A stretch of DNA of 5,034 nt from JBGSMF01 sp041740315 (lineage in GTDB: Bacteria; Chloroflexota; Anaerolineae; Fen-1058), in contig JBGSMF010000460.1 in NCBI GenBank assembly GCA_041740315.1, positions 1-5,034 of the forward strand, in the 5' to 3' direction. The number at the start of each line of letters is the position of its first letter. The first letter of the stretch is position 1. Under the pieces are notes generated by a model, which worked only from the letters and a program-made list of their open reading frames with translations, ran no database searches and had not been told where the DNA came from. Below, piece by piece: positions 1-5,034 of the stretch. Made by a program: the position numbers and the translations under genes.

Positions 1-818
1 CCGCCGTGCGGCGTGGAAAAGGTCTTGTGAAGGTTGAAATGCATCACATCAACACCCAGGTCACCGGGCCGCACAATGCCCATGATGGCGTTGAGGTTGG
101 CGCCGTCGCCGTACACCAGGCCGCCGCAATCGTGCACCAGCTTGACCACTTGCTCAAAATTTTCGTCAAACAACCCCAACGTGTTGGGATTGGTGATCAT
201 TAGCCCGGCCACGGCGTTATCGCAATGCTTGGCCAATTCTTGCAGGTCTACATTGCCGCGCTGGTCCGATTTGATGGTGACGGTGGTATAGCCAGACATG
301 GTGGTGCTGGCGGGGTTGGTGCCGTGGGCGCTATCTGGCACCAGGATTTGGGTGCGATGGGTGTCGCCGCGGTCCAGGTGGTAGGCGCGAATCATCAGTA
401 TGCCGGTAAACTCGCCGTGCGCGCCGGCCGCCGGTTGCAGGCTGACGGCGGCAAAACCGCTGATCTCTTGAAGGAATTCTTGCAGTTGCCACATCAGCGC
501 CAGGTTGCCCTGAACGGTGAGCGGGTCCTGGTAAGGGTGCGCAAGGGCCAGCCCGGGCAGGCGCGCGGTCTCTTCAGCTATTTTCGGGTTGTACTTCATG
601 GTACACGACCCTAGCGGGTACATGCCATTGTCCACCGAATAGTTCATTTGGCTTAACCGCAAATAATGCCGCACAATATCCACCTGGCTCACTTCGGGTA
701 ATGGCAGTTTGTCACGCACCAGGTCATCTGGCAGATTAGCCAGGGGCACATCAGGCTCTGGCATTTTCACGCCGCAGCGGCCGGGCGCAGACAGTTCGTA
801 AATCAATGGCTCAGGCAT
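1..818 (-). CDS. gcvPB: Glycine dehydrogenase (decarboxylating) subunit 2, partial (C-terminus beyond the left edge)
   Basis: PLP-carrying half of the two-subunit P-protein of the cytoplasmic glycine cleavage system. With GcvPA it decarboxylates glycine and passes the aminomethyl group to lipoylated GcvH. I translated the minus strand from the ATG at 818-816: 272 complete codons are present without a stop, out of roughly 480-500 usual for the family. Family signatures are seen in order: SVDNGMYPLGSCTMKYNP (residues 61-78), PAAGAHGEFTG (129-139), PDSAHGTNPAS (161-171), YGDGANLNA (236-244) and DVMHFNLHKTFSTPHG (257-272). Lys265 in the last motif is the expected Schiff-base lysine, and Asp238 is the likely contact to the cofactor ring nitrogen. 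The start is fixed by an AGGAGGT five bases upstream and by the usual MPEPLIYELS beginning. The start overlaps the end of gcvPA by 8 bases, so the two subunits are probably translationally coupled. The gene is cut only by the window edge; nothing suggests it is broken. Confidence 0.96.
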   Translation of the reverse strand, partial: MPEPLIYELSAPGRCGVKMPEPDVPLANLPDDLVRDKLPLPEVSQVDIVRHYLRLSQMNYSVDNGMYPLGSCTMKYNPKIAEETARLPGLALAHPYQDPLTVQGNLALMWQLQEFLQEISGFAAVSLQPAAGAHGEFTGILMIRAYHLDRGDTHRTQILVPDSAHGTNPASTTMSGYTTVTIKSDQRGNVDLQELAKHCDNAVAGLMITNPNTLGLFDENFEQVVKLVHDCGGLVYGDGANLNAIMGIVRPGDLGVDVMHFNLHKTFSTPHG

Positions 819-2157
819 TGGGTACCTCCTTCAGCGCCTCGACCAGCGCGTCAATGTGCTCGCGCGGGTTCATTTCTGTGACGCACAGTAGCATGTGGTC
901 TTGCAAGTGCGGGTAGGCCTGGCCCAGGTCATAGCCGCCCAAGATGCCCCATTCTTCCAACAGATAGTCATTAATTTTGGCCACGGGCAGCGGGCACTTG
1001 ACAACAAATTCTTTGAAAAAGGGCTTGGCGCGCAGCACCTGGTAACCTTCCAGCTTTTCAATTTCATCGGCGGCATAGTGCGCCTTGTGGTAACACAACT
1101 CGGCCACCTGGCGCAGTCCGCAGCGGCCCAAGGTAGCCAGGTACACACCGGCTGCCAATGCCATCAAGCCCTGGTTAGAGCAGATATTCGAGGTGGCCTT
1201 TTCACGGCGGATGTGCTGCTCGCGGGTGGAAAGCGTCAGCACAAAACCGCGCTTGCCGTCGGCGTCTACCGTTTCACCGGCCAGCCGGCCGGCCATCTGC
1301 CGCACGTGTTTTTTGAGCGTGGTGAAAAAGCCCAGGTAGGGCCCGCCAAAGCTGAGCGGGATGCCCAGAGCTTGGCCCTCGCCGCAGACAATATCGGCCC
1401 CCAGCTTGCCGGGCGGTTGGAACAACCCCAGGCTGATGGGATCGGCTACCACAACCAGCAGCGCACCGGCGGCGTGCACTTTATCGGCCAGCCCTTGCAG
1501 GTCTTCTAGTTGCCCAAAAAAGTTGGGCGTCTGCACTGCCAGGGCGGCGGTGTCTTTATCTAGCATGGCGAGCAAGTGAGGCAAATCGGCCTTGGGGTCT
1601 TGGTCGCCTGTGATGGTTAGCCCCATGCCCTGGGTGTAGGTGCGCGTCACGGCGCGGTATTCGGGGTGCACCGCCGGGCTGAGCAGCACCTTTTTGCGCG
1701 CGCCCCGCCCAACTGCCACAGCCATCATGGCGGCTTCGGCCAGGCTGGTTGCGCCATCATAGTGGCTGGCGTTCGAGGCCTCCATGCCGGTCAGCGCGCA
1801 CATCATACTCTGGTATTCAAATATGGCTTGCAAGGTGCCCTGGCTGATTTCCGGCTGATAGGGGGTGTAGGCCGTGTAAAACTCGCCCCGGCTCAGCGCG
1901 TAATTGACCGTGGTGGGGATATAGTGGTTGTATGCGCCCGCGCCTAAAAAGCAAGCCAGTTGGCCGGTGTGCTCGTTCGCATCCGATAGCTCTTGCAATT
2001 CCCACATCGTTTCCATCTCAGATAGGCCCTCGGGCATATTGAGCTGGGGAAAGCGGACCCGCTCTGGCACAACCTGAAACAGGTCTTGCAGTTTTTCAAC
2101 GCCGATGGCGCGCAGCATCTCGTGCCGCTCGGCGTCGGTATGAGGAATGTAGGTCAT
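811..2157 (-). CDS. gcvPA: Glycine dehydrogenase (decarboxylating) subunit 1
   Basis: N-terminal half-homologue of the P-protein; it pairs with GcvPB to form the glycine decarboxylase of the glycine cleavage system. It has the aminotransferase fold but no Schiff-base lysine of its own, which is normal for this subunit. The 448-residue length is typical. Characteristic stretches are the start MTYIPHTDAERHEML with AIGV soon after, FLGAGAYNHYIP (residues 70-81), FYTAYTPYQPEISQG (93-107) with FEYQSMM following (113-119), SHYDGATSLAEAA (131-143), and a later GIPLSFGGPYLGFF segment. The ATG start is supported by GGGAG six bases upstream. The gene ends in TGA at 813-811, overlapping the gcvPB start by 8 bases. 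It is separated from gcvH by a spacer that consists mostly of a MITE-like palindrome. That hairpin could alter processing or relative expression of gcvH and gcvPA-gcvPB, but no attenuator is evident. Confidence 0.97.
   Translation of the reverse strand: MTYIPHTDAERHEMLRAIGVEKLQDLFQVVPERVRFPQLNMPEGLSEMETMWELQELSDANEHTGQLACFLGAGAYNHYIPTTVNYALSRGEFYTAYTPYQPEISQGTLQAIFEYQSMMCALTGMEASNASHYDGATSLAEAAMMAVAVGRGARKKVLLSPAVHPEYRAVTRTYTQGMGLTITGDQDPKADLPHLLAMLDKDTAALAVQTPNFFGQLEDLQGLADKVHAAGALLVVVADPISLGLFQPPGKLGADIVCGEGQALGIPLSFGGPYLGFFTTLKKHVRQMAGRLAGETVDADGKRGFVLTLSTREQHIRREKATSNICSNQGLMALAAGVYLATLGRCGLRQVAELCYHKAHYAADEIEKLEGYQVLRAKPFFKEFVVKCPLPVAKINDYLLEEWGILGGYDLGQAYPHLQDHMLLCVTEMNPREHIDALVEALKEVPNA
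824..830 (-). promoter_or_regulatory. Ribosome binding site of gcvPB
   Basis: AGGAGGT on the minus strand, five bases before the gcvPB ATG. It lies inside the last codons of gcvPA, and decides the gcvPB start in the 8-base overlap between the two genes. Confidence 0.85.
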
Positions 2158-2163
2158 AGGAAA

Positions 2164-2168
2164 CTCCC
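2164..2168 (-). promoter_or_regulatory. Ribosome binding site of gcvPA
   Basis: GGGAG on the minus strand, six bases before the gcvPA ATG. It lies outside the MITE-like element, so the insertion did not separate gcvPA from its translation signal. Confidence 0.7.
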
Positions 2169-2173
2169 AATCC

Positions 2174-2260
2174 CTAGCAGGCTGTCGGAGAGCGGGCTGG
2201 TAGGCTCGTAGTGTGCGCTTCAGCGCGCACTACGAACGGCCCTCTCCGACAAGCTCCTAG
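2174..2260. mobile_element. MITE-like nested palindromic element with CTAG flanks
   Basis: The stretch is bounded by CTAG at 2174-2177 and at 2257-2260. Inside these are imperfect terminal inverted repeats, 2178-2192 and 2242-2256, matching at 12 of 15 positions, with the inner GTCGGAGAG arm exact. A second, separate inverted repeat sits in the middle (2206-2235). Removing the 79-base core and one CTAG rebuilds a compact junction: the gcvH TAG stop, 16 bases containing GGGAG, then the gcvPA ATG. That is what an insertion with a 4-base target duplication would leave. CTAG fits the YTAR target duplication known for the IS5 group, but CTAG is itself a palindrome, so it may equally be part of the repeat arms. 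There is no coding capacity; any movement would need a transposase from elsewhere. Alternatives are a REP-type repeat or a structured intergenic RNA element. Confidence 0.6.
2206..2235. repeat. Inner inverted repeat (hairpin) of the MITE-like element
   Basis: Two 13-base arms, 2206-2218 and 2223-2235, pair at 12 of 13 positions around a 4-base loop (TTCA on the plus strand). The single mismatch would be a U-G wobble in a plus-strand RNA but an A-C mismatch in the gcv transcript on the minus strand. No run of U follows in the direction of gcv transcription, so it does not look like an intrinsic terminator. It may stabilise or mark a processing point in the mRNA between gcvH and gcvPA. Confidence 0.75.
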
Positions 2261-2643
2261 TGCTCTTCAGATGCCACGAACGCCTCGTAAGCGGCGGCGT
2301 CCATCATCTCATTGTATTGCGCTGGCGCGCTGGCGGTGAACTTGATCAGCCAGGCGGCAAAAGCATCCTCGTTGATCTGGCCGGGTTCGTCGGGCAGGGC
2401 CTCGTTGGCAGCCACAACTTGTCCATCCATAGGCATGTACAGATCAGAGGCAGCCTTGACCGATTCAAGCACACCGAACGATTCACCCTTTTTGAGTTGC
2501 TTGCCCACGGCGGGCAGCTCTACGTAGACCAGGTCAGAAAGCTGCGATTGGGCATAATCGGAAATGCCCATCACGTAAAGGTCATCTTCGAGGCGGCACC
2601 ATTCGTGCGTCTTGGAATATCTGGCATTAGGATCAACTTTCAT
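2257..2643 (-). CDS. gcvH: Glycine cleavage system H protein
   Basis: Lipoyl-carrying shuttle protein of the glycine cleavage system. It receives the aminomethyl group from the GcvPA/GcvPB decarboxylase, presents it to the T-protein, and is reoxidised by the L-protein. The 128-residue length is normal. The sequence shows YSKTHEW (residues 9-15), the IGISDYAQ-like VMGISDYAQ (24-32) and the lipoylation motif GVLESVKAASDLYMP (57-71), with Lys63 as the expected lipoylated residue. The ATG start has an exact AGGAGG seven bases upstream. It is the first gene of the visible operon. Its TAG stop lies in the CTAG at the edge of the palindromic element downstream; the protein is still full length, so the insertion, if it is one, did not truncate it. 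gcvT, often first in such operons, is not upstream; that position is occupied by a divergent kinase gene. Confidence 0.97.
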   Translation of the reverse strand: MKVDPNARYSKTHEWCRLEDDLYVMGISDYAQSQLSDLVYVELPAVGKQLKKGESFGVLESVKAASDLYMPMDGQVVAANEALPDEPGQINEDAFAAWLIKFTASAPAQYNEMMDAAAYEAFVASEEH

Positions 2644-2650
2644 CGTAATT

Positions 2651-2656
2651 CCTCCT
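2651..2656 (-). promoter_or_regulatory. Ribosome binding site of gcvH
   Basis: AGGAGG on the minus strand, seven bases before the gcvH ATG. It is a full match to the anti-Shine-Dalgarno sequence and fixes the start. Confidence 0.85.
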
Positions 2657-2803
2657 GAGGATATTTGAATTTGGTTTAATGGTTTGGGTTTGGTGTTATT
2701 TTACCACACCTGCTTGGTTTTGAACTAGTTGCGAATGGTCTATTATGCCCGTGACACTAGACAGGCATCCTAGCCTGTGCCGCTTGTGGTGGCACTTGTT
2801 CCC

Positions 2804-2832
2804 TTGCCGTATAGTCTGAGGCGTGCTACACT
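2804..2832 (+). promoter_or_regulatory. Candidate promoter of the kinase gene
   Basis: TTGCCG (2804-2809) and TACACT (2827-2832) are separated by 17 bases, each matching 4 of 6 positions of the housekeeping consensus. Transcription would begin near 2839 and give a leader of roughly 90 bases containing the 18-base palindrome. The spacing is ideal but the hexamers are weak, so this is only a candidate. Confidence 0.3.
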
Positions 2833-2883
2833 AGCGCTCTCGTTTTGCGCCTTGGGGACTTGCTTTTTGCCCCGCGCCCAGTT

Positions 2884-2901
2884 TCTCTCAAGCTTGAGAG
2901 A
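2884..2901. promoter_or_regulatory. Exact 18-base palindrome, possible operator
   Basis: TCTCTCAAGCTTGAGAGA is a perfect palindrome with no central spacer, ending 29 bases before the kinase ATG. A perfect 18-base palindrome is expected by chance only about 0.02 times in a window of this size. Symmetry of this kind suits a dimeric DNA-binding protein. In the RNA it would need a small loop and could form only a short hairpin. Which regulator would bind is unknown. Confidence 0.45.
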
Positions 2902-2919
2902 GGAAATCAGGCTGGTATG

Positions 2920-2925
2920 AGGAGG
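2920..2925 (+). promoter_or_regulatory. Ribosome binding site of the kinase gene
   Basis: AGGAGG five bases before the ATG at 2931. It supports this start over the GTG or ATG codons further in. Confidence 0.85.
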
Positions 2926-2930
2926 CAGCC

Positions 2931-4043
2931 ATGATCTTGCTTGATTTGCGATGGACGCTGTTTGGAGTGCTAGCGGCAGCGCTGGGTATTTTTGTTGCGG
3001 GCGCTTGGTTGACTGGCCGACGGCGTTTCTTGCCGCCAACTTTTGCCGGCGCAGAGATGATGCGCCAGGTGTTGGAATCTGCGCCGTTTGGATGGCTGGT
3101 CTTGAATGGCCCCCGCGCCTACAGTTATGCCAATCTTTATGCTCGCCGCTTGCTGGAATTGGACTCGAGTTCAGGCGACTGTCCTGATTTGGACTGGGTA
3201 TCCTTTTTAGAGCAAGACCAGACGGCCGTGCGGCAAGAATCTGTCAGCCGCTACCGCACTGCGGCCTTGCCTTCAGGTCAGGCTGTCTTTTGGTGGGTTG
3301 CGCCGTGGAATGGCGCAGAGATTGTCTATTTGCAAGATGTCACCGCGCAACAGCGGGCCGAGCAGAGCTCGCGTCATTTGCTCAGCGATCTGTCTCACGA
3401 GCTGCGCACGCCCTTGGCCACGATTCTGACTCACCTGGAAGTATTGCGCATTCCCAACCTGGCGCAAGATATCAGCCAACAATCGCTCTATTTGCTGAAG
3501 GAAGAGGCCCGGCGCATGACGCGCTTGGTGAATGATATGCTGGAATTGGGCCGCCTGGAAACCGGCGCCGATATCGAACACCGCCCGCTAGATTTGCCGG
3601 CATTGGTGAAAAAGGTCGTGGCGCAGGTTGCGCCCCAGGCGCAGGAACGGGATATGCAGATTCTCTTGGAAGCAGAAGCGCCCTTGCCGCTGGTGGTGGG
3701 CGACGAACACCGGCTGCAGCGGCTTTTTCTGAATTTGCTAGACAATGCCATCAAGCACACGCGGGTTGGCGACCGGGTGGTTGTTTCTTTAAAGCGAGCG
3801 CCCAAGGGCATTCACTGCGCTGTCTGCGATAACGGCCCCGGCATCCCTGCCGAGCATTTGCCTCACGTGACCCGCCGCTTTTACCGGGTCACGCCCGAAG
3901 GCGAAGGGAGCGGGCTGGGGCTGGCGCTGGCCGCCGAAATCTTGCGCCGCCATCGCAGCCGCCTAGAGCTTGAGAGCCGCGCAGAAGGACCAGAAACCGG
4001 CACGTGGGCGCGTTTTGTCTTGCCGGTTTTGGAGGAAAGATGA
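2931..4043 (+). CDS. Membrane-anchored PAS-type sensor histidine kinase
   Basis: Two-component sensor kinase of 370 residues, of the PhoR/ResE-like class. A single hydrophobic segment at about residues 10-28 (ending before GRRR at 29-32, a cytoplasmic stop by the positive-inside rule) anchors it. Residues 43-140 look like a divergent PAS domain (SYANLYARRLLEL, then a closing IVYLQDVTAQQRAE linker typical of PAS-HisKA junctions). The kinase core is complete: H-box DLSHELRTPLATI with phospho-acceptor His156, N-box NLLDNAIKHT (268-277), G1 box DNGPGIP (300-306), F-box RRFYRV (315-320) and G2 box GSGLGL (326-331). No periplasmic sensor domain exists, since fewer than ten residues precede the membrane segment. 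The input is thus inside the cell, in the membrane, or from a partner protein. No response regulator gene lies upstream, where it would often be; the gene downstream overlaps its stop and encodes an exported protein. The partner and signal are unknown. Confidence 0.93.
   Translation: MILLDLRWTLFGVLAAALGIFVAGAWLTGRRRFLPPTFAGAEMMRQVLESAPFGWLVLNGPRAYSYANLYARRLLELDSSSGDCPDLDWVSFLEQDQTAVRQESVSRYRTAALPSGQAVFWWVAPWNGAEIVYLQDVTAQQRAEQSSRHLLSDLSHELRTPLATILTHLEVLRIPNLAQDISQQSLYLLKEEARRMTRLVNDMLELGRLETGADIEHRPLDLPALVKKVVAQVAPQAQERDMQILLEAEAPLPLVVGDEHRLQRLFLNLLDNAIKHTRVGDRVVVSLKRAPKGIHCAVCDNGPGIPAEHLPHVTRRFYRVTPEGEGSGLGLALAAEILRRHRSRLELESRAEGPETGTWARFVLPVLEER
4031..4035 (+). promoter_or_regulatory. Ribosome binding site of the exported glycosidase-like gene
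   Basis: GGAGG inside the last kinase codons, seven bases before the ATG at 4043. Together with the ATGA overlap it supports this start and coupled translation. Confidence 0.75.
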
Positions 4044-5034
4044 TGGGGCAATTAAAAGAAATTCTTTTGCGCCAATGGTGGATAATTATGCTGCTGGCGG
4101 TGATGGGAGGCTACTGGCTGTTGCCTATTTCGGGCCAGGTTGTTGTAATGTCAGAAAGCCAGGTTAGGGGGGCGCTGTGGCCCCGAATGATTTTGCAGCC
4201 ATCCTCGCCGCGCCCCGGGCAAGTGACGACATTGCGCATTATGGACGGGAGGCCGTTGACCGGCGTTCAATTGACGATAGATGGGCAGACAGCTCTTCCC
4301 GCTAAATGGCAGGCGGACCCAGGCGGCACGTGGAGCTGGACCTGGACCTTTGTCGCGCCCGACGCGCCGGTTTATGCGCTTGTTTTTTACCACGATTGCG
4401 ATACGGGCTGTGCGGAGCGTGGGCGGCTGGTGGTTGGCACAGAGCCTTTTCCGTCACCGGCCGGACGCTTGCCGACCAAGCTGGGTGTGGTCTTTGCCGC
4501 TTCTCAGCGAGATTGGCGCGGCCGCAGCGGGTGGGATGTGGAACTGACTTATGCCCGGCGAGCCGATCTGGAATATTGGGGATTGGATGATTTGGCCGAG
4601 CGCGTTCACCAGGTGGAAGCGCAGGGTCTGCGGGTGTTGGTGAGGGTAGATTATGACCAGGGCCAAAGCTTGCCGCCGGCCGGCGATTATCTGGCCTTGA
4701 CCGAATATCTCCAATATCTCCGGCGGCTGGCGCGCGATGATCGCTTGCGCCAGGTGTATGGCTATATCATCGGCAGCGGCTTTAATGCCTTGGGCAGCAA
4801 TTCGCTGTCTCCAGAGCAGCCTGTGACGCCAGAATGGTATGCTCGCCTCTTTAACGGCTATGGCGAGCCGGTCGCTCACACCGACAACGCGGTGCAGGTG
4901 GCGCGGGCCGAAAACCCCTCTGTGCGGGTGTTGGTGGGGCCGGTGCGCCCGTGGGTGGCTGATCAAGACGGGGCGCAGCGCTATGCGATAAATGTCCCCT
5001 GGCTCAATTACATGAACACCTTGGTCGCTGCGTT
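4043..5034 (+). CDS. Membrane-anchored exported protein with a glycosidase-like barrel, partial
   Basis: I read this frame by hand from the ATG at 4043: 330 codons without a stop, continuing past the right edge. The ATG overlaps the kinase stop (ATGA). Residues 11-30 (QWWIIMLLAV, then MGGYWLLPIS) form a signal anchor, so the rest is probably outside the cytoplasm. Residues about 45-135 alternate hydrophobic and polar positions with many Trp and look like a beta-sandwich; Cys119 and Cys123 could form a disulfide. From 146 on, strand-like segments KLGVVFAAS (146-154), LRVLVRVDYDQG (196-207), VYGYIIGSGFNALG (238-251) and VRVLVGPVRPW (294-304) alternate with helices, as in a (beta/alpha)8 clan GH-A barrel. 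The segment after the third strand resembles the GNEPN region of such glycosidases, but reads GSGFN (244-248), without the usual acid/base Glu. The family is not named with certainty; a non-catalytic carbohydrate-binding or sensing barrel, or an unrelated fold, remains possible. Confidence 0.85.
   Translation, partial: MGQLKEILLRQWWIIMLLAVMGGYWLLPISGQVVVMSESQVRGALWPRMILQPSSPRPGQVTTLRIMDGRPLTGVQLTIDGQTALPAKWQADPGGTWSWTWTFVAPDAPVYALVFYHDCDTGCAERGRLVVGTEPFPSPAGRLPTKLGVVFAASQRDWRGRSGWDVELTYARRADLEYWGLDDLAERVHQVEAQGLRVLVRVDYDQGQSLPPAGDYLALTEYLQYLRRLARDDRLRQVYGYIIGSGFNALGSNSLSPEQPVTPEWYARLFNGYGEPVAHTDNAVQVARAENPSVRVLVGPVRPWVADQDGAQRYAINVPWLNYMNTLVAA

Larger units (their letters stand above)
2644..2930. 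other. Divergent intergenic region between gcvH and the kinase gene
   Basis: This 287-base stretch holds no convincing gene and must contain the promoters of both groups. The part next to gcvH (about 2660-2705) is AT-rich, and rich in G and T on the plus strand, with the only promoter-like minus-strand hexamer being TAAAAT; a matching -35 is poor, so I do not call it separately. Short inverted repeats are seen at 2761-2766/2773-2778 (ACAGGC/GCCTGT) and 2692-2696/2706-2710 (GGTGT/ACACC). A longer stem with a 3-base bulge can be drawn from 2847-2850 plus 2854-2857 against 2870-2877 (GCGC..GGGG with CCCCGCGC). I looked for a glycine riboswitch upstream of gcvH and recognised none of its conserved core. 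Confidence 0.7.

Noticed and set aside
225..614. Plus-strand open frame of 129 codons opposite gcvPB
   Set aside because: Antisense to conserved gcvPB motifs, and its residues are a composition artefact rich in Gly, Val and Ala.
1..818. gcvPB as a truncated pseudogene
   Set aside because: The frame is intact with all expected motifs up to the PLP lysine, and simply meets the edge of the window.
895..1509. Plus-strand open frame of 204 codons opposite gcvPA
   Set aside because: It lies wholly antisense to a clear, full-length gcvPA, has no ribosome binding site of note and no recognisable domain; it reflects codon bias on the other strand.
2206..2235. Intrinsic terminator between gcvH and gcvPA
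   Set aside because: The stem is good but no run of T follows it on the minus strand, and the same operon plainly continues into gcvPA and gcvPB.
2720..2746. Plus-strand promoter TTGAAC / TATTAT
   Set aside because: The spacer is only 15 bases and the site lies almost 190 bases before the kinase ATG; the 2804-2832 pair has better spacing and position.
2770..3039. Minus-strand open frame of 89 codons in the intergenic gap and kinase start
   Set aside because: Overlaps the kinase start and its ribosome binding site, has low-complexity Ser/Ala/Lys content and no convincing translation start.
4704..4721. Tandem 9-base repeat AATATCTCC
   Set aside because: Only two copies, inside a coding frame, where they encode parts of EYLQYL in an ordinary helix; a short chance or local duplication.
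4454..4966. Minus-strand open frame of 170 codons opposite the exported protein
   Set aside because: The plus-strand frame has a signal anchor, a ribosome binding site and coupling to the kinase gene; the antisense frame has none of these and is rich in His, Pro, Ile and Gln in a way typical of shadows.

Overview
The window holds two divergent gene groups separated by a non-coding gap of about 290 bases. On the minus strand is a glycine cleavage system operon in the order gcvH, gcvPA, gcvPB; the last gene runs off the left edge. On the plus strand is a two-gene group: a membrane-anchored sensor histidine kinase and, overlapping its stop codon, an exported protein that looks like a glycosidase-type barrel and runs off the right edge.

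The DNA is moderately GC-rich and uses strong AGGAGG-type ribosome binding sites. The P-protein is split into two subunits, as in many Gram-positive, thermophilic, archaeal and Chloroflexota lineages, and not the single-chain form of enterobacteria. The split P-protein, the mixed codon use and the style of the second plus-strand protein suggest a Chloroflexota bacterium (Anaerolineae-like). This is an impression from family knowledge, not a proof.

Minus strand, in transcription order: gcvH (2643-2257) encodes the lipoyl carrier; gcvPA (2157-811) and gcvPB (818 to beyond position 1) encode the two halves of the PLP-dependent glycine decarboxylase. Together they would decarboxylate glycine and load the aminomethyl group on the H-protein lipoyl arm. 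gcvT and the L-protein gene are not in the window. A small nested palindrome of about 80 bases sits between gcvH and gcvPA. It is flanked by CTAG on both sides, and one copy carries the gcvH stop codon. Removing the element with one CTAG copy would leave a tight 16-base gcvH-gcvPA spacer, so it looks like a MITE-like insertion.

Plus strand: the kinase (2931-4043) has one N-terminal membrane segment, a PAS-like region and a complete HisKA/HATPase core. No response regulator is visible. The following gene (4043 to beyond 5034) has a membrane anchor, a probable beta-sandwich region and a barrel-like region in which the usual catalytic 'GNEPN'-type motif appears as GSGFN. The leader before the kinase contains an exact 18-base palindrome, a possible operator, and a plausible but weak promoter.

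The most interesting parts are the MITE-like element at the gcvH stop codon and the translationally coupled kinase plus glycosidase-like pair.
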